The notes: generated by a model from the letters alone, not told the origin. 64,000 bases of DNA from Vermamoeba vermiformis (GCA_045837725.1 JBEWZL010000193.1:1-64000), one strand, 5' to 3'; counted from the stretch's first letter, positions 36,824 through 48,049 are shown. Program-made: numbers and translations.

Positions 36824-37070
36824 GTTCGTTACTATTGTTGTAATTGATTTGATAAAAAGATTATAAAATGCGCCGATTTTAATGTGTTCTGTACCGCACC
36901 CAATTTTCTTCCGTTATGGGAGTTCTCGAAGATAAGATATGCGCAGTTAATTCTATTCCGAGATTGATTGACTGATGATTTTCACTGAACGTGCTCGATA
37001 GTAGGGTTAATCAGAATTTAAATTGACGCTCACACATTTTTTGGCTTTGGATCCAAATCCGATCGGCTGT

Positions 37071-38463
37071 TCAAATAGTCTTCGGAGTTCCGATCAGCAT
37101 AATCGCCCTGGCAGGTGGAATGTCTCTTCTTTTTTGTTGAATAATTCTCCACTCGTAGGTCTCGTGGCCTTTCAAATTGCGGATCATGGCTTCAAGCTCA
37201 GCTGGAGAATACGTACGAAGGCAAGAAATCACTCCTATTGTGGTAAATTGATTAGACATAAATATAATAAGCAAAAGGATCACTTATATTGCTATATTCG
37301 GGTATTTTAGTGTACTACAAATTCATCTGGTACATCCGGCTTAAGATTGAAAAATGATCGCCTTACCATCAATCATAAATACAAGAGGCACTATTGGTAC
37401 TATATAGGTCCATAATATTCTATCAAAGCTGAATGGCCGAGTTAAAGGCATTAGAAACCAGGTTGCAAGCGGATTCATCAAAATGGACATTAAAATTGAG
37501 AACAACGAGCGTTCTTGCATTTCAAATATTCCTATGCCTCGCCTTTTATTCACTGCATCTATAATTGCAATACTTAGTAAATTTGATCTCGGATTTGTAA
37601 CGTTACTTTTTTAGGTTTTTCATATGTAGTGTTACTTTGCAATATAGACGCTGCGGCTTTCTCAGTCATATGATGAAAAGAACAAAACATTGTCGAGAAG
37701 CCTTGGCTCAATTCTTGAGGCACATCCGTCGCATCCACTGGCGCCTTAAAAATATAATGCTTAAAAACTGGCCTAATATAATAATATACCGCCTAATTAC
37801 GTTGTGGTATTTAACGGTCCCTCGAGACCTATCAGCAATTTCGTGTTGTACTTCAGCTGTTGGAGGAAACAGATCCGTCAAAGTGACTTTAACCTCGAAG
37901 TGCTCGTATGCCTTCATATCGCGTTGAATATTGATCAATGGTCCTCCACTGCCTGAACACAAGTCTACTATCTCATTGGTGCCTGCAGAATATTAATTAT
38001 TTAGTAACGATTAGATCTCGAACGTTGAAATTTTTAAAGGAGAAACAAATCGAATAATTATAGTTGATGGTTGTAACTACAACTAGCTATATATGAAATG
38101 GAATAAGGAGATAGATCTAACCCACTTTAGAAAATTGAGGAAATTTCAGTTGTAGAAGGCAAATTGGCAATTACAATGACAATACGCGAATATGGATGTT
38201 AATCATCTGCACTTACCCATCCTTTTCATTGCTTCTTTTAAGTGCGGCATGACCAAGAGATGAAAGCTCGAAACTAATCCGGAAGTCCACATCAGCGAAA
38301 GTATGTCTGTCGATAAGCGTTATTTATCTATTCGAATCCATATAAAGGGTGCGTACTTACCAGTCATATACATCCTAATGTTCTTTGGAAACCAAGGCAG
38401 ATCATGGAATTCTATCCAGTGAATCCGCTTTTTAGTCAGGATCGCGTAAAGAAATTCGAACAT
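37071..38463 (-). CDS. SAM-dependent methyltransferase-like protein
   Basis: Five exons from ATG 38463 (MFEFLYAILTKKRIHW) give about 300 residues. The SAM-binding motif is EIVDLCSGSGGPLINI, followed by VKVTLTDLFPPTAE (motif II acid) and APVDATDVPQELSQG (motif III-like). MFCSFHHMTEKAAASIL and GIGIFEMQERSLFSIL follow. The second half is hydrophobic (LMPLTRPFSFDRILWTYIVP), ending in DGVISCLRTYSPAELEAM and a conserved-looking YEWRIIQQKRRDIPP. This matches a class of fungal and protist uncharacterised methyltransferases that carry a C-terminal membrane-associated segment. The substrate is unknown; a small molecule or lipid seems more likely than nucleic acid. Confidence 0.7.
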
Positions 38464-38542
38464 TGGGCCAAACGATCAATACTAAGTCCGTGGCAGTTAA
38501 CATCTTCAAAGGCATGCAATATGGTATTTAAATCTACGTGAC

Positions 38543-38602
38543 TTAGCGATAAGGGGACACAAGGCTGGATGTGCCTTTTGGTCTCCTAACTTTGAAATTC
38601 CG
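38543..38602 (+). repeat. Direct repeat copy 1
   Basis: About 60 bp, sharing the core GGTCTCCTAACTTTGAAAT and imperfect flanks with a second copy some 140 bp downstream. It lies between the methyltransferase start and the tubulin stop. Apart from the repeat pair, 38464-38880 shows no gene. Confidence 0.65.
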
Positions 38603-38682
38603 ACGGCAGTCAAGTGGAATTTGGCATCAGGTGCCGTTTTTTTTGGAGCTCAGTCCAGATCGCATTAATATCGTAGCCAAAA

Positions 38683-38742
38683 GATAAGCGAGAAGGGTAC
38701 CCAAAGTTGGATGTGCTCTTTGGTCTCCTAACTTTGAAATCC
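38683..38742 (+). repeat. Direct repeat copy 2
   Basis: Second copy of the 60-bp repeat at 38543, in the same orientation, with roughly 75-80% identity by eye and the identical core GGTCTCCTAACTTTGAAAT. The two copies may reflect a local duplication or shared control sites for the 5' region of the methyltransferase-like gene. Confidence 0.65.
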
Positions 38743-38880
38743 TGCCAAAAATATTAAAACACATATCTAATAACATGATCATATACTACGTTATACATAC
38801 GAGCCAGTGGTAAAAGGTCAGTTTTGAGCGCCGGATGTCGAGTTAATTTTTCTTCAACCAATAATACTACTTTCAATATA

Positions 38881-40429
38881 TTATTCGTCGTTTATATCTT
38901 CTTCTTCAGCTTTTGCATATGATTGCAGCTCAGCGTAATCTTTGTGAAGAACTTCCAAATCGCCCAAGGCACAATTCAACTCGTCACGTGGCAGTCCTTC
39001 CCCGCGCAAATGAAAATAGAAGCCGGACTTGTGGTACATTTGAAATGTTTCCTGCGTGAGTCTGTTGAAGACCGCACTGATGGCCGTGGTGTTCGCGAGC
39101 ATCGTGACTGATTTGCTGACTTGCGCGAGGACGCCGTTAGGAGCGGTACTCGGCTGACTTGGAATTATTCCGCACTTCACGCTCGTGTTGACGCCTTCAA
39201 CGAACCGCACAGTGTTCGAGGCACGCACGTCGTTGAGTGCAGTTTGAACTTCTTGGGCCTTCACATCCCCGTAGTACATGAGACTAGTCGTGAGGTACTT
39301 GCCCTGCTGAGGATTGAAATCACACAGTAAATTGTCGCTGGAGAAGACTGCGCGTGTCATGTCGTTGACGCTGATGACTTTTTCATAGGCGCGGTGAGTA
39401 GCGACAAAGGGCGATATGGCGCACGACAGGAATGGCAGCCGAGAGAATGGAACCAAGTTGTTCTTAATCTCCTCGAGACTAGTGTTGACTAGACTAGCAT
39501 GCCGCATCGAATAAGTCACATTCGAGATTGCTTGTGCGATCACAACATTGATGTCCGCGAGGGTCGGCCAACGGATGTGCAGCTGTTTCTGACAAATATT
39601 TGCAATGGCTGTATTATCCACAATAATAGTAAAACAACTGTCGTTGATTAGATTGTATAGCGCGAGCACTGCGTTGTACGGCTCAGTTGTGGCCGTGCTG
39701 TAGGTACTTGACGGCGCCACGGCAATGTTGACACGACTCTTTTTTTCAAAGTGATACTCTAACCGATTTTCCAGTGCCGTTGTGAAGCCCGTGCCAGTGC
39801 CTCCACCGAGTGAATGCGTGAATATAAGGCCTTGAAAGTTGTCACAACCCTCGGCGAGCACGCGGATCCGGTCCATTGTGACATCGAGGATATCTCTGCC
39901 AATAGTATACTGACCCTTAGTATAGTTACTAGCCGCGTCCTCCCTTCCTTTTATCAAGCAAGTTGGGTTATATAAGCCGCTGTAGTCTCGTTGTAGGCCT
40001 TCAATAAAGGTCGGATCCAGATCTGCGAAAATTGCTCGCGGAACAAACCTGCAATATTCATTAGCTAACGTGTCATAACATTATATAGCACCTTATATAT
40101 TTACAATTTACGTGCTAAATATTTAATGTCCATATTAAATTAGAATTTGTCTTACTTGTTTTCTGAAGTCTCGCTAAAGAACGTTGAATAATATTGATCC
40201 ACTGTATTTTCATTGCTTATTTTTGTGCCGTCAGAGGAGATATTATGGTCTGTGCAGAACCTGCAGATGCAACAGCAAAAATTAATTCAAAAAAATCCGA
40301 TTTAAAATCTACAATAAATTATCTCCTGAAGTAAACAATAAGAATATCCTATACTTACAATTTCCAACATTCATTGCCTATTTGAACGCCAGCTTGACCA
40401 ATGTGAAGTGAGATGACCTCGCGCCCCAT
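38881..40429 (-). CDS. Divergent alpha-tubulin
   Basis: GTP-binding microtubule subunit or specialised paralogue. The start is ATG at 40429 (MGREVISLHIGQAGVQIG), which includes the GQAG motif of the nucleotide site. The tubulin signature appears as HSLGGGTGTGF, near 39820. Alpha-type features are LIKGREDAASNYTKGQYTIG and an acidic end after RGEGLPRDELNCALGDLEVL. The catalytic Glu of alpha-tubulin (L-T-E-F-Q) appears conserved in SLEEIKNNLVPFSRL. Many usually invariant stretches are changed, for example WPTLADINVVIAQ in place of the RPTYTNLNR block. The C-terminus ends in EEEDINDE, without a terminal Tyr. Three exons encode the N-terminus and one large exon the rest. It is probably a non-canonical paralogue with a special role. 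Confidence 0.9.
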
Positions 40430-40593
40430 CCTGAACTAAGACTGCACCAACGTCTAACAGTTTGATTGCAGCCAATAATAAATCTTTATAATTATTAAGT
40501 CATGAATAGTTGCGTGATTGAGCTCGTGACTTGTTGAAAGTGATAAATTATTAGTTTCATTTTTTTTGCCAGATCGCACCACAGCCCGCCGAA

Positions 40594-41187
40594 ATGTTTT
40601 CTAATTTCGGCACTACAAGCTATAATAATGAGCCTAATGGACATGGTGAGGAAATAGATTATAGGCAATATGATGACGATAACGGTACGTTGCTGATCAG
40701 ATCTTTTTTGGATCGGATTCAGAATTGTTTCCAAAATAATTCTAATAATTTTATTAATTATATAGAGGACCTTGATGAAGCAGAAAGAGATGAATTAATG
40801 CTAAAAATATATACTGGCCAATTAGACAAAGAAATTGAGGCCGCAGAAAACCAGAAAACTACTGAATTAAATACTAATAATATCCCAATTACGGAAAATG
40901 AAGCTAATAGTAATGAATCGGACGATGGTATTCAATTAAATATAACAAATGGAAAACAAGACGAATCCGACGAATCTGCTAGTGGATCTGACTCTGAATC
41001 CGACTTGGAAGAGCTCAAATATAAAGGACTTAAGAAGATTAACGAACAATCAACTAAGGAAGTCAATATTATAAGCGAAGATGATGATTCAAAATCGATC
41101 GAGCAGTTTGTTGCAGATGACACTTCAGATGACGCAAAAGGAGGCAAAAAGAGCATGTCTGCGTCAGTCGGGGTAATTAATAATTAA
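40594..41187 (+). CDS. Acidic low-complexity protein, unknown
   Basis: One open frame of 197 residues starts at 40594 (MFSNFGTTSYNNEPNGHG), divergent from the tubulin start with 164 bp between. A helical N-terminal part (LLIRSFLDRIQNCFQ, DLDEAERDELMLKIYTG) is followed by a very acidic, Ser-rich tail (DESDESASGSDSESDLEE). The frame stops at 41187, just after a possible donor (GGGGTAATTA). If that donor is used, the next good acceptor is TTCACAG at about 42181, giving a two-codon end, and the fold-back element would then lie within this last intron. I cannot decide between the two models. No family is recognised; such acidic tails are common in nuclear or chaperone proteins. Confidence 0.55.
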   Translation: MFSNFGTTSYNNEPNGHGEEIDYRQYDDDNGTLLIRSFLDRIQNCFQNNSNNFINYIEDLDEAERDELMLKIYTGQLDKEIEAAENQKTTELNTNNIPITENEANSNESDDGIQLNITNGKQDESDESASGSDSESDLEELKYKGLKKINEQSTKEVNIISEDDDSKSIEQFVADDTSDDAKGGKKSMSASVGVINN

Positions 41188-41211
41188 ATTAATATTATTT
41201 ATTAAATTGTT

Positions 41212-42159
41212 ATTGTTAACCGGGCTCAAATCCCCCCGTAAACCGTTTTATAAAACTGTTCAAATTAAATTTAAGTTTTGATTTTATGCAATTGTTTAAT
41301 TTCCGAAGCGATTTAGAACTTTTTAATTTATTTTGTTGAAAGAATTCGATAAATTAAAAATTTTAATAATAATTAAACATTTTAATTAATCAATACTGGC
41401 GGTGCGATGCATTGCCCTCGCCCGTTAGCAATAGTAATATCACACGTATTTAGGGAAGTATATAATATTTATTTAACGTTGCAATACAAATATACAGTAC
41501 GATCAGCGGGACAGCTGTTGTGCACTTGTGAGTGTCAGTAGCGGTGGTAGGTTCACTTACCCAAGGCGCCGTGTATCGTGTGGTTTTGTGGCTTACTTCG
41601 TGATTAAACTTTGAAAAATGAACGGAAAAGATTCTGCGGTGACGTCAAGCTCCTTCCAAATATGGTCAAAATGGCCAAATTCATAGGAAATTCTTGTCCG
41701 AAAACTAGAATGACCAATCGTTAGCGAGCTTTGATTCGTTGTCACCGCAAGTCATGTTTTTCATTGTCAAAGTCAGCACAAGCCACGTAGCCACACGACG
41801 CACTGCACTTGGGTAAGTTTATCGCTAATGACACACGAGCAAGCAGAGCAACCAGCCGCCTTGAACTGTCGTACTGTGCATTGTAATTGCAACGCTAAAT
41901 AAAATTACGTTCACTAAATACTAGTGTCTTATTCACTGAAGCCACGTGCCGAACGTGACCGCGAGCACCGCTGGTATCAATTAATTAAAATGTTTAATTA
42001 TTATTAACATTTTAAATTTACAAATTCTTTCAATAAAATGTAGAAATCGAAGTTCTAAATCGCTTCGGAAATTAAACAATTGCATAAAATCAAAACTTAA
42101 ATTTAATTTGAACAGTTTTATAAAACGGTTTACGGGGGGATTTGAGCCCGGTTAACAAT
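41212..42159. mobile_element. Fold-back (long inverted repeat) transposable element
   Basis: The left end ATTGTTAACCGGGCTCAAAT and right end GAGCCCGGTTAACAAT are inverted copies, and the symmetry continues through almost the whole 948 bp. Outer arms of about 180 bp are near-perfect. The inner arms also pair imperfectly (for example CTTACCCAAG near 41557 with CTTGGGTAAG near 41809, and GCGGTGAC with GTCACCGC), leaving a central loop under about 100 nt near 41690. No protein is encoded. This is the architecture of fold-back or hairpin elements that depend on a transposase elsewhere. The target-site duplication is not clear: flanks read TTATT on the left and ATCTT on the right. The strong palindrome is seen directly. 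Confidence 0.8.
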
Positions 42160-42223
42160 ATCTTCGTTAAAATTTTTCACAGTGCTTGATTTAGCTTATT
42201 AAATATAATAACAGCACTTAACT

Positions 42224-43182
42224 ATGGAAGAATCAAATGAAAATAGTGCAATATTTCATTTTGAAGAGCTACCGTTGGAGCTTCAAGAACACATCCTCCT
42301 CCGTTGTGACGATAAAACACTTACAGCCTCGATACCATTATTATCGAAATTAATTAATACATTAGTACACGATGAAGGAAGTGTTTGGCGTGCTAAATGT
42401 CGAGATTATTACACAGAGTCAGAGTGGGAAATTCTGGACGAGTTAAAAAAATTAAACGAGTCTTGGAGGCAATTTTATTTGCGTAGTAAGTTTATATATA
42501 ATAACTAAATAATATTAATAATATTATACGCCCTATACAACGATAATTAAAAATCTTAGGCAAAATCCGACTTCTTCCGATCGTTGGCGTTGACTTTAAA
42601 ACAAAATATAGCACCTTAAAAGAATACCCAGGGGTAGAAAATCTGACGCTATATGGCATGGATTACAAACAAATGCGCTTTTCTTTCAATAACAACAACC
42701 TCACCGAAATTGGTATTAAAAAATTAAACTCCTCTGAAAAACTACCCGAGTAAGTATCAAATATTCATTATAATGCATACAGTGCATATTACCGTGCTAC
42801 TGTATCAAATTTTTGGCTTAAAAAAAAAGATTCGGGATCGCACAACTAAATCTTGCTTAGGCATTGGGAAGAATGCGGATTATCATGGAATATTACTATG
42901 CGAGAGTGTCAAAATTTATTTGAACGGTGGAATGCCACGTGTTTCGTGCAAGACTGCTGGAACGCGAAAGAGCTGATCGCCGTTAAAAAAGAATACGATC
43001 AATTTTATCAATTTTGCTTTCGTTACGAACCAGCAGGTAGTTAACTAACATATAATAAGTACCATTATAATGTTATGTTATTAGGAGCTGATGTAGGTCC
43101 ATTTAGCATCCACATCCGCAGGCAATTCTTTTCACGAGGCGTATTCAACAGGACCGTAAAACCAAAGAAGAATGACCAGTAA
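42224..43182 (+). CDS. F-box protein sharing its first exon with the gene at 21786-22801
   Basis: The start is ATG at 42224 (MEESNENSAIFHFEE). Exon 1 encodes the F-box (FEELPLELQEHILLRCDD, then EGSVWRAKCRDYYT) and ends FYLR at the same donor as its paralogue. Exons 2-4 encode IRLLPIVGVDFKTKYSTL, VENLTLYGMDYKQMRFSF, HWEECGLSWNITMRECQNLF and a basic end, NRTVKPKKNDQ. This C-terminal part is unlike the SAM-like modules of the paralogue and unlike any family I know. Splices keep frame. It is probably an SCF substrate receptor with a lineage-specific recognition domain. It starts 64 bp after the fold-back element, which may affect its promoter. Confidence 0.7.
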
Positions 43183-43919
43183 ATCTCGTTTAAAGGTAAT
43201 AAATAGATTTTTTCTGGCAATTGGAGTCATTCCAGCTGTTTTAACAGATCGATTCAAAATTTCGAAAATATTTGAATTCAAATCAAAACTTTCAAAACTC
43301 CTATTCCAAGCATTATTTATTATGTGTTAAATAGAGTTATAAATATCATGCTTAATTAAAGATATTGCGCGCAATGGTTTAACCCGCAGATACATTTGTA
43401 CTGGCTGATTTTCTCCAAGAAATCAACACTCTGGCTTCATTATTTAACGTATATAAGTCACCTTACATTGGTCCTTACTTTCCGTCACCATAGACAGACT
43501 GCGGAGATAAATTGAGGTAAAATCAGATCCGTGTACCGAAAAATCCGGATGCTTTGTAGTTGGATGAATCCATACTCACCCGTAAGACGCGTACATATAT
43601 ATCGTATGTCATATATAATTAATATATTTGGCCTAGGATATTCAAGTCAGTAACTTTATAGATAGAAGCGGTAAGATCTGGTATTAGGGCCGAAGATTTA
43701 GAGCCACAAATAGCGCCGTAAAGATTGAAAAGCAATCGGTATGACCATGAAATGTTCGGGTAATTTTATATTTGTTGCCATTATAGGAAATTTGGAGCAC
43801 AAAGGAAATTATTTATTGGCAGTAGTGGATCCCGATACTTTAAGATAAAATCTTGTTTCTCGAGCTTCCAAATCATTCTTAATTCGTTCTTCACATCAAG
43901 CAACCAAGCAAGCATCGAA
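43183..43919. other. Intergenic region without recognised features
   Basis: This 737-bp AT-rich stretch has no ORF of note, no RNA gene I can identify and no repeat. It separates the F-box gene from a secreted-protein gene on the same strand and presumably holds the promoter of the latter. Confidence 0.5.
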
Positions 43920-45237
43920 ATGAACTCGTTCAAGGCTTTGTTGCTTTTTTCATTCGTCGCTGCTGCGATCTGCCAAGAAACTCCTTTTGGATTTACAACG
44001 GAATTTAATAGGACCGGTCCTAATCGTAATATCAACATTATTTCGGCCCCTGGAAGCTTTGGTATAAGAGCTGTTGCCGTATCCAAGGTTGGAAACATGA
44101 CTGACTTGGATGCCGTCCGCGCCGGAGCAACATTGGTTCCGTTCCCTACTATGACCTACTCGTACTTCACTTCATACCGCAATGTGACTGAAGACATCAC
44201 TGACTTCGCGTCTGCTCATTTCTCCTTCGCTTTCAGATTTGTTGGAATCATCGAGTACGCTGAAAGCGGCACAACTGACGGCTTTCAACCTTCAGGTACG
44301 TCTAATTATACGAATATTATGACTAGGCATGCGTTAAAGATATCATCAACCATTTTTGATCTGAAATATGAAATTATTTGGTATTTTGAAAGTTTACAAA
44401 AAAATCAGATCTGAAATTCAAATTTCAAGGATGATTCGAAAAAGATATTAACTACAGGCATATTTAGAGGATACCGTAGTCTCTTACTACTCCTTGCGCA
44501 AGACGTTGCTCGGCTGGCGAGAAACAACTTCGACCGAGCTGAACAACAACGGCGAGACCGTGCTAGTTATCAGCGCTGCAACTAAGGACGGCGTGGTTAA
44601 TTTTACGCTGGTCTTTGCTGGCAACAAAACGGTCTACGAGAACAAGACATTGGATGGCAACAACTACAAGTTCAGCGTTACCATTGACTACAGCAAAGCT
44701 CCGAACTACAGTGGTCGCAATGACACGAGCATTGCAATTGTGACCGTAGCTACCTCTAAGAAAGCTGTCAGAGATATTCAACGCGTAGATGACACTAGCA
44801 ATGGTGTTGAAGTGCCTTCTGGCGACAGTTCGATCGTTGGTTCGCTGCACTGGGACACGCAAGTCTCGGCCTCGCACAACGGCAGCACCGCGCATTTCAA
44901 TCTCACGAACAGCGTTGATTCGACTCTGCACAACGATTCTGATGCGCTCTATGTGAGTGAGGGCTGGGCTACGCAGGTGATCTACCACTCAATCTCATTG
45001 GACAGCTCCATGACCCTGGGCAATGCTGAGTTGTATTGGGACCCTGAAGTCGGTGCCAGCATTGATTACTCGTCCAGTTCTACGACCTCTAGCCCTTCTT
45101 CTAGCACCACTTCTAGCCCCTCTTCTAGCACCACTTCAGCTCCGTCCACTGGCTCTTCTGCGACGTCATCCGCTTCATCCTCCGTCATTGCTTCGATCGC
45201 CGGTGTCCTTGTCGTCGTCGCTGCTATATTGGCTTAA
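43920..45237 (+). CDS. Secreted GPI-tailed protein with Ser/Thr-rich stalk
   Basis: The start is ATG at 43920 with a signal peptide (MNSFKALLLFSFVAAAICQ). Two exons, joined near 44296/44469, encode a beta-rich ectodomain with many N-glycosylation sites (EFNRTGP, VGNMTDL, YENKTLDG, ASHNGSTAHF). A mucin-like stalk of repeated SSTTSSPSSSTTS units follows at about 45070-45180, built from a short tandem DNA repeat. The end, SSVIASIAGVLVVVAAILA, is a GPI-attachment signal. I recognise no catalytic family; DALYVSEGWATQVIYHS and AELYWDPEVGAS are its most distinctive stretches. It is likely a surface coat or adhesion protein. Confidence 0.75.
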
Positions 45238-45391
45238 GTATTTAGTATTAATACTTAGATCTAGTTGTTCTGTCTGGATCTAGCCATTTGAGACTCTAAT
45301 AAACACATCGTTCAAAAAAAGAAAATTCGCTACCACCACACAGTTTAAGTTTAATGTGTTTTATACGCCTATATATTACAAAATAAACACT

Positions 45392-47427
45392 CTAAACATT
45401 GTTCGTATCGCCCACACGCTTTTCTAACGGCATATCCGTGCCATCGTGACTAGATCTTCTACTGCTCGTTGTATCGTCATCGGTATAATTGCCAAACTAA
45501 TAATAATCATCAATATATGATCAAGTAGGTATACCAATGTTAGCGTACCTGAGCTCCGCCTTTTTGTGCTGCTTCGTGCATTTTATCGATGACTTGATCC
45601 GCAACAATGCTAGGTTGTTTCTCTTCGAGAACTAGGTTTCTAGTATTATGCTTCGCGTGATCAAGATTAAAGCGGTCTTCAGCGATGTAAAGGAACCAGT
45701 ACAAGCAACCGAGGAAGAAACCACCGCCAACAATATTTCCGAGAATAACTGGCAATAAATTACGATAAAGCCAATCTCTAAATTAAAATTACATTAGTTA
45801 TCACGAATAGACCTTATAATCATATTCTTAGTGAGCGTAATGTACCGATAATTATTTGTTAAAACTAAAATTGATAAAAATTGATGTTCGTTTTTTGAGC
45901 CAGTACGCGACGAGTAAAAATAGAGCTGTAACTTACCCATAGCCAATATCACCACCGTAGAATATAGCAGCGTGTATGAAATACATGTTCGCGACAGAGT
46001 GCTCAAAGCCAATGGCGGCGAAAGTCGAGATCGGCAAGTACATGCCCATAATCTTGCCAGGTACGTCTTCTGCGGCAATAGCAATATAGATTGCAGCGCA
46101 TACTAAGAAATTGCACGGAATAGCTTTCAAAAATATGACACCCCAGTTCGAGTAGACTTTGCCGGTTGCAATTGAGTGGATGTACGTGAGATGCGGATCT
46201 GCTGAGAAGAATCCACAGCCGTATGCAACTGCAGCCATTAATACAGTGCCTAGTCATAATATTATATTAGTTTTGGTCGTCCTTTGAGGCAATAGTAATC
46301 GGATCCAGCTGTCCAAAATAACTTCGTCGTATCAGAACAGCGGAAATTGAAAATTTGCTAATATTAATAATTTTATATATTAAATTACCTGCATAATTTC
46401 CAATAAAAGCAAAAGCCCAGTTTTTCCATAGATCCGACCAGACAATTCTTCGACTTAACAAAGAAACCATCATGAACATAATATTGCCTGTCAATAGCTC
46501 TCCTCCAATCAATAAAATAAATACGAGACCGACCTATATATGAATATATAATAATTAGATACTGGTTCATGAACAGACACGGGCGAAAATTAGCGCGTGA
46601 TTGCGGGATCCAACAAATTTTTTTTGTTGCAAACCGCTTTTTGCCAGCGTAATAATAAGAAAACATTATTAATATGATACTTACAGGGAAAAATACGGCA
46701 AATGAAAGCTTCCTCAAGAATAATTGTAGATTTTTGTCTGCCAAGTCAAAACAACCTGCCATCGTAACCGCAAAAGTTCCGCCGATGCCAACGTAAACTT
46801 GATAATAAAAGGTTAATACGGATATTGTATATTATCGAAATATTACTAATTGTTACTACGATTCGACAAAGAAAAAATCAGTAATTTCCGTTCCAATTTT
46901 GACAATTGTTTCTTGATCTAGAAAATAAACCGAACCGAGCCAAAAAATTGATATTAAACAAATTAATATCGTACAATAATTACTTTTGAATTTAAGACCG
47001 TTGTATGAAGGAAAAAAATCTAGATCCACTCTTTTAAAACAAATAAACGGATCAACTTACTTCCACCCATAATAGCAAGCATTAAAATACGATACCAAAC
47101 AACGGATGATTTTTTTTGACCAGCTTCTTGGACGGCAAGGATAGTTTCATTAGGATTTTTGTAAATCTTGTAGTGGAACTCTTTTCTGACGAGCTTGCCT
47201 TGGGCATCTCTTTGCTGGTGCTCCCAGCCTCTATTTTTTAAGCCAGATTTAGGAATCATTCTCGCTCTTGCCAAATCAGATCCGCCTGGAATATCTCTTC
47301 AGTTAATAAAAGCAACGCACGGTAGGCTTCGGGTATTTTAATACTTACGTTCTTTTTGGAGAGACGTATGACTCGTGCGTTACAGCGTTGCAAATAAATA
47401 GTTTCAGAAAAGAACAAACCTGTTCAT
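45392..47427 (-). CDS. Formate/nitrite transporter (FNT) family channel
   Basis: Membrane channel for small monovalent anions such as formate, nitrite or lactate. The start at ATG 47427 (MNSHTSLQKERGSDLARA after splicing) precedes a hydrophilic N-terminus. Six hydrophobic segments follow. FNT hallmarks include GGTFAVTMAG, ILLIGGELLTGNIMFM, WAFAFIGNYAG, GFEHSVANMYFIHAA (the FEHSVANM motif) and VILGNIVGGGFFLG. The C-terminal tail is hydrophilic (EKQPSIVADQVIDKMHE) and ends about 45392. At least eight introns are present. The N-terminal extension is longer than in bacterial FNTs. It is probably in the plasma or vacuolar membrane. The family call is firm; the transported anion is not predictable from the sequence. 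Confidence 0.9.
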
Positions 47428-47504
47428 GATCCGTTCACAGAAAATTGTAAAACGGGCCCAGACTTTAAGACCGGACGGTAAATAACGTTATGAATATTTC
47501 CGTT

Positions 47505-48049
47505 TTATTCTTGTCGTATTACAACCCTCCGATCAAACTTATTTGAGTCTGAGTGGCCCGGATTTGACATGATCTGTTCTATTTTTGGTCGTTCTGCTGA
47601 AGATGGCGCAGTATCCATAACCTACATTGAACGCTTAATCTCGTTATACAGTTATTTTTAACCTACTGTTCGTCGTGGGGTTATAAAAAACCGTTGTGCT
47701 TGATCTCTGTCATCTGCAGGGAATGCTGCGCAATAAATTATCAATAAATATTCTTATAATTATTATTTATACAATTATTGGCTAAAAATCGATAAACACA
47801 GCGTTTGACAATTCCCGCCTAAATATTTTAAATTTTGAATTGCTATTAATCCATTGACGTGTATTGAGAGAACGTATATTAAATAATATTAGGACAACTT
47901 ACCGACGTTTCCTAATTGGACCAATCCTATCCTTGGGTACTGTGACAAGATGGGTTTGTCAATTTCGTTTTGTGGAAAGGGGACTACAGGTGCTGATTCT
48001 GCTCCAGCAATAATATCATATACTCGCGAATATGTATTGTTTAATGCCA
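47505..48049 (-). CDS. Small orphan protein of about 115 residues
   Basis: The start is ATG at 48049 (MALNNTYSRVYDIIAGA), followed by ESAPVVPFPQNEIDKPIL. Three exons join in frame: RIGLVQLGNV, DDRDQAQRFFITPRRT, VMDTAPSSAERPKIEQ, ending FDRRVVIRQE at 47505. It has no signal peptide, membrane segment or recognised motif. The exons, splice sites and codon pattern look real. It lies immediately upstream of the FNT gene on the same strand; an earlier idea that these are 5' exons of the FNT gene is excluded by the stop at 47505. Confidence 0.55.

Noticed and set aside
41218-41245. tRNA B-box-like GGCTCAAATCC at the end of the fold-back element
   Set aside because: It differs from the consensus at two positions and has no A box or cloverleaf; the symmetry of the element explains the sequence. 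No tRNA or rRNA gene was found by eye elsewhere in the window.
45070-45180. Short tandem repeat as a CRISPR-like or satellite array
   Set aside because: It is in frame and encodes a Ser/Thr-rich stalk of a GPI-tailed protein.
47505-48049. 5' exons of the FNT transporter
   Set aside because: The reading frame ends in TAA at 47505 and the FNT gene has its own start at 47427, so this is kept as a separate small gene.
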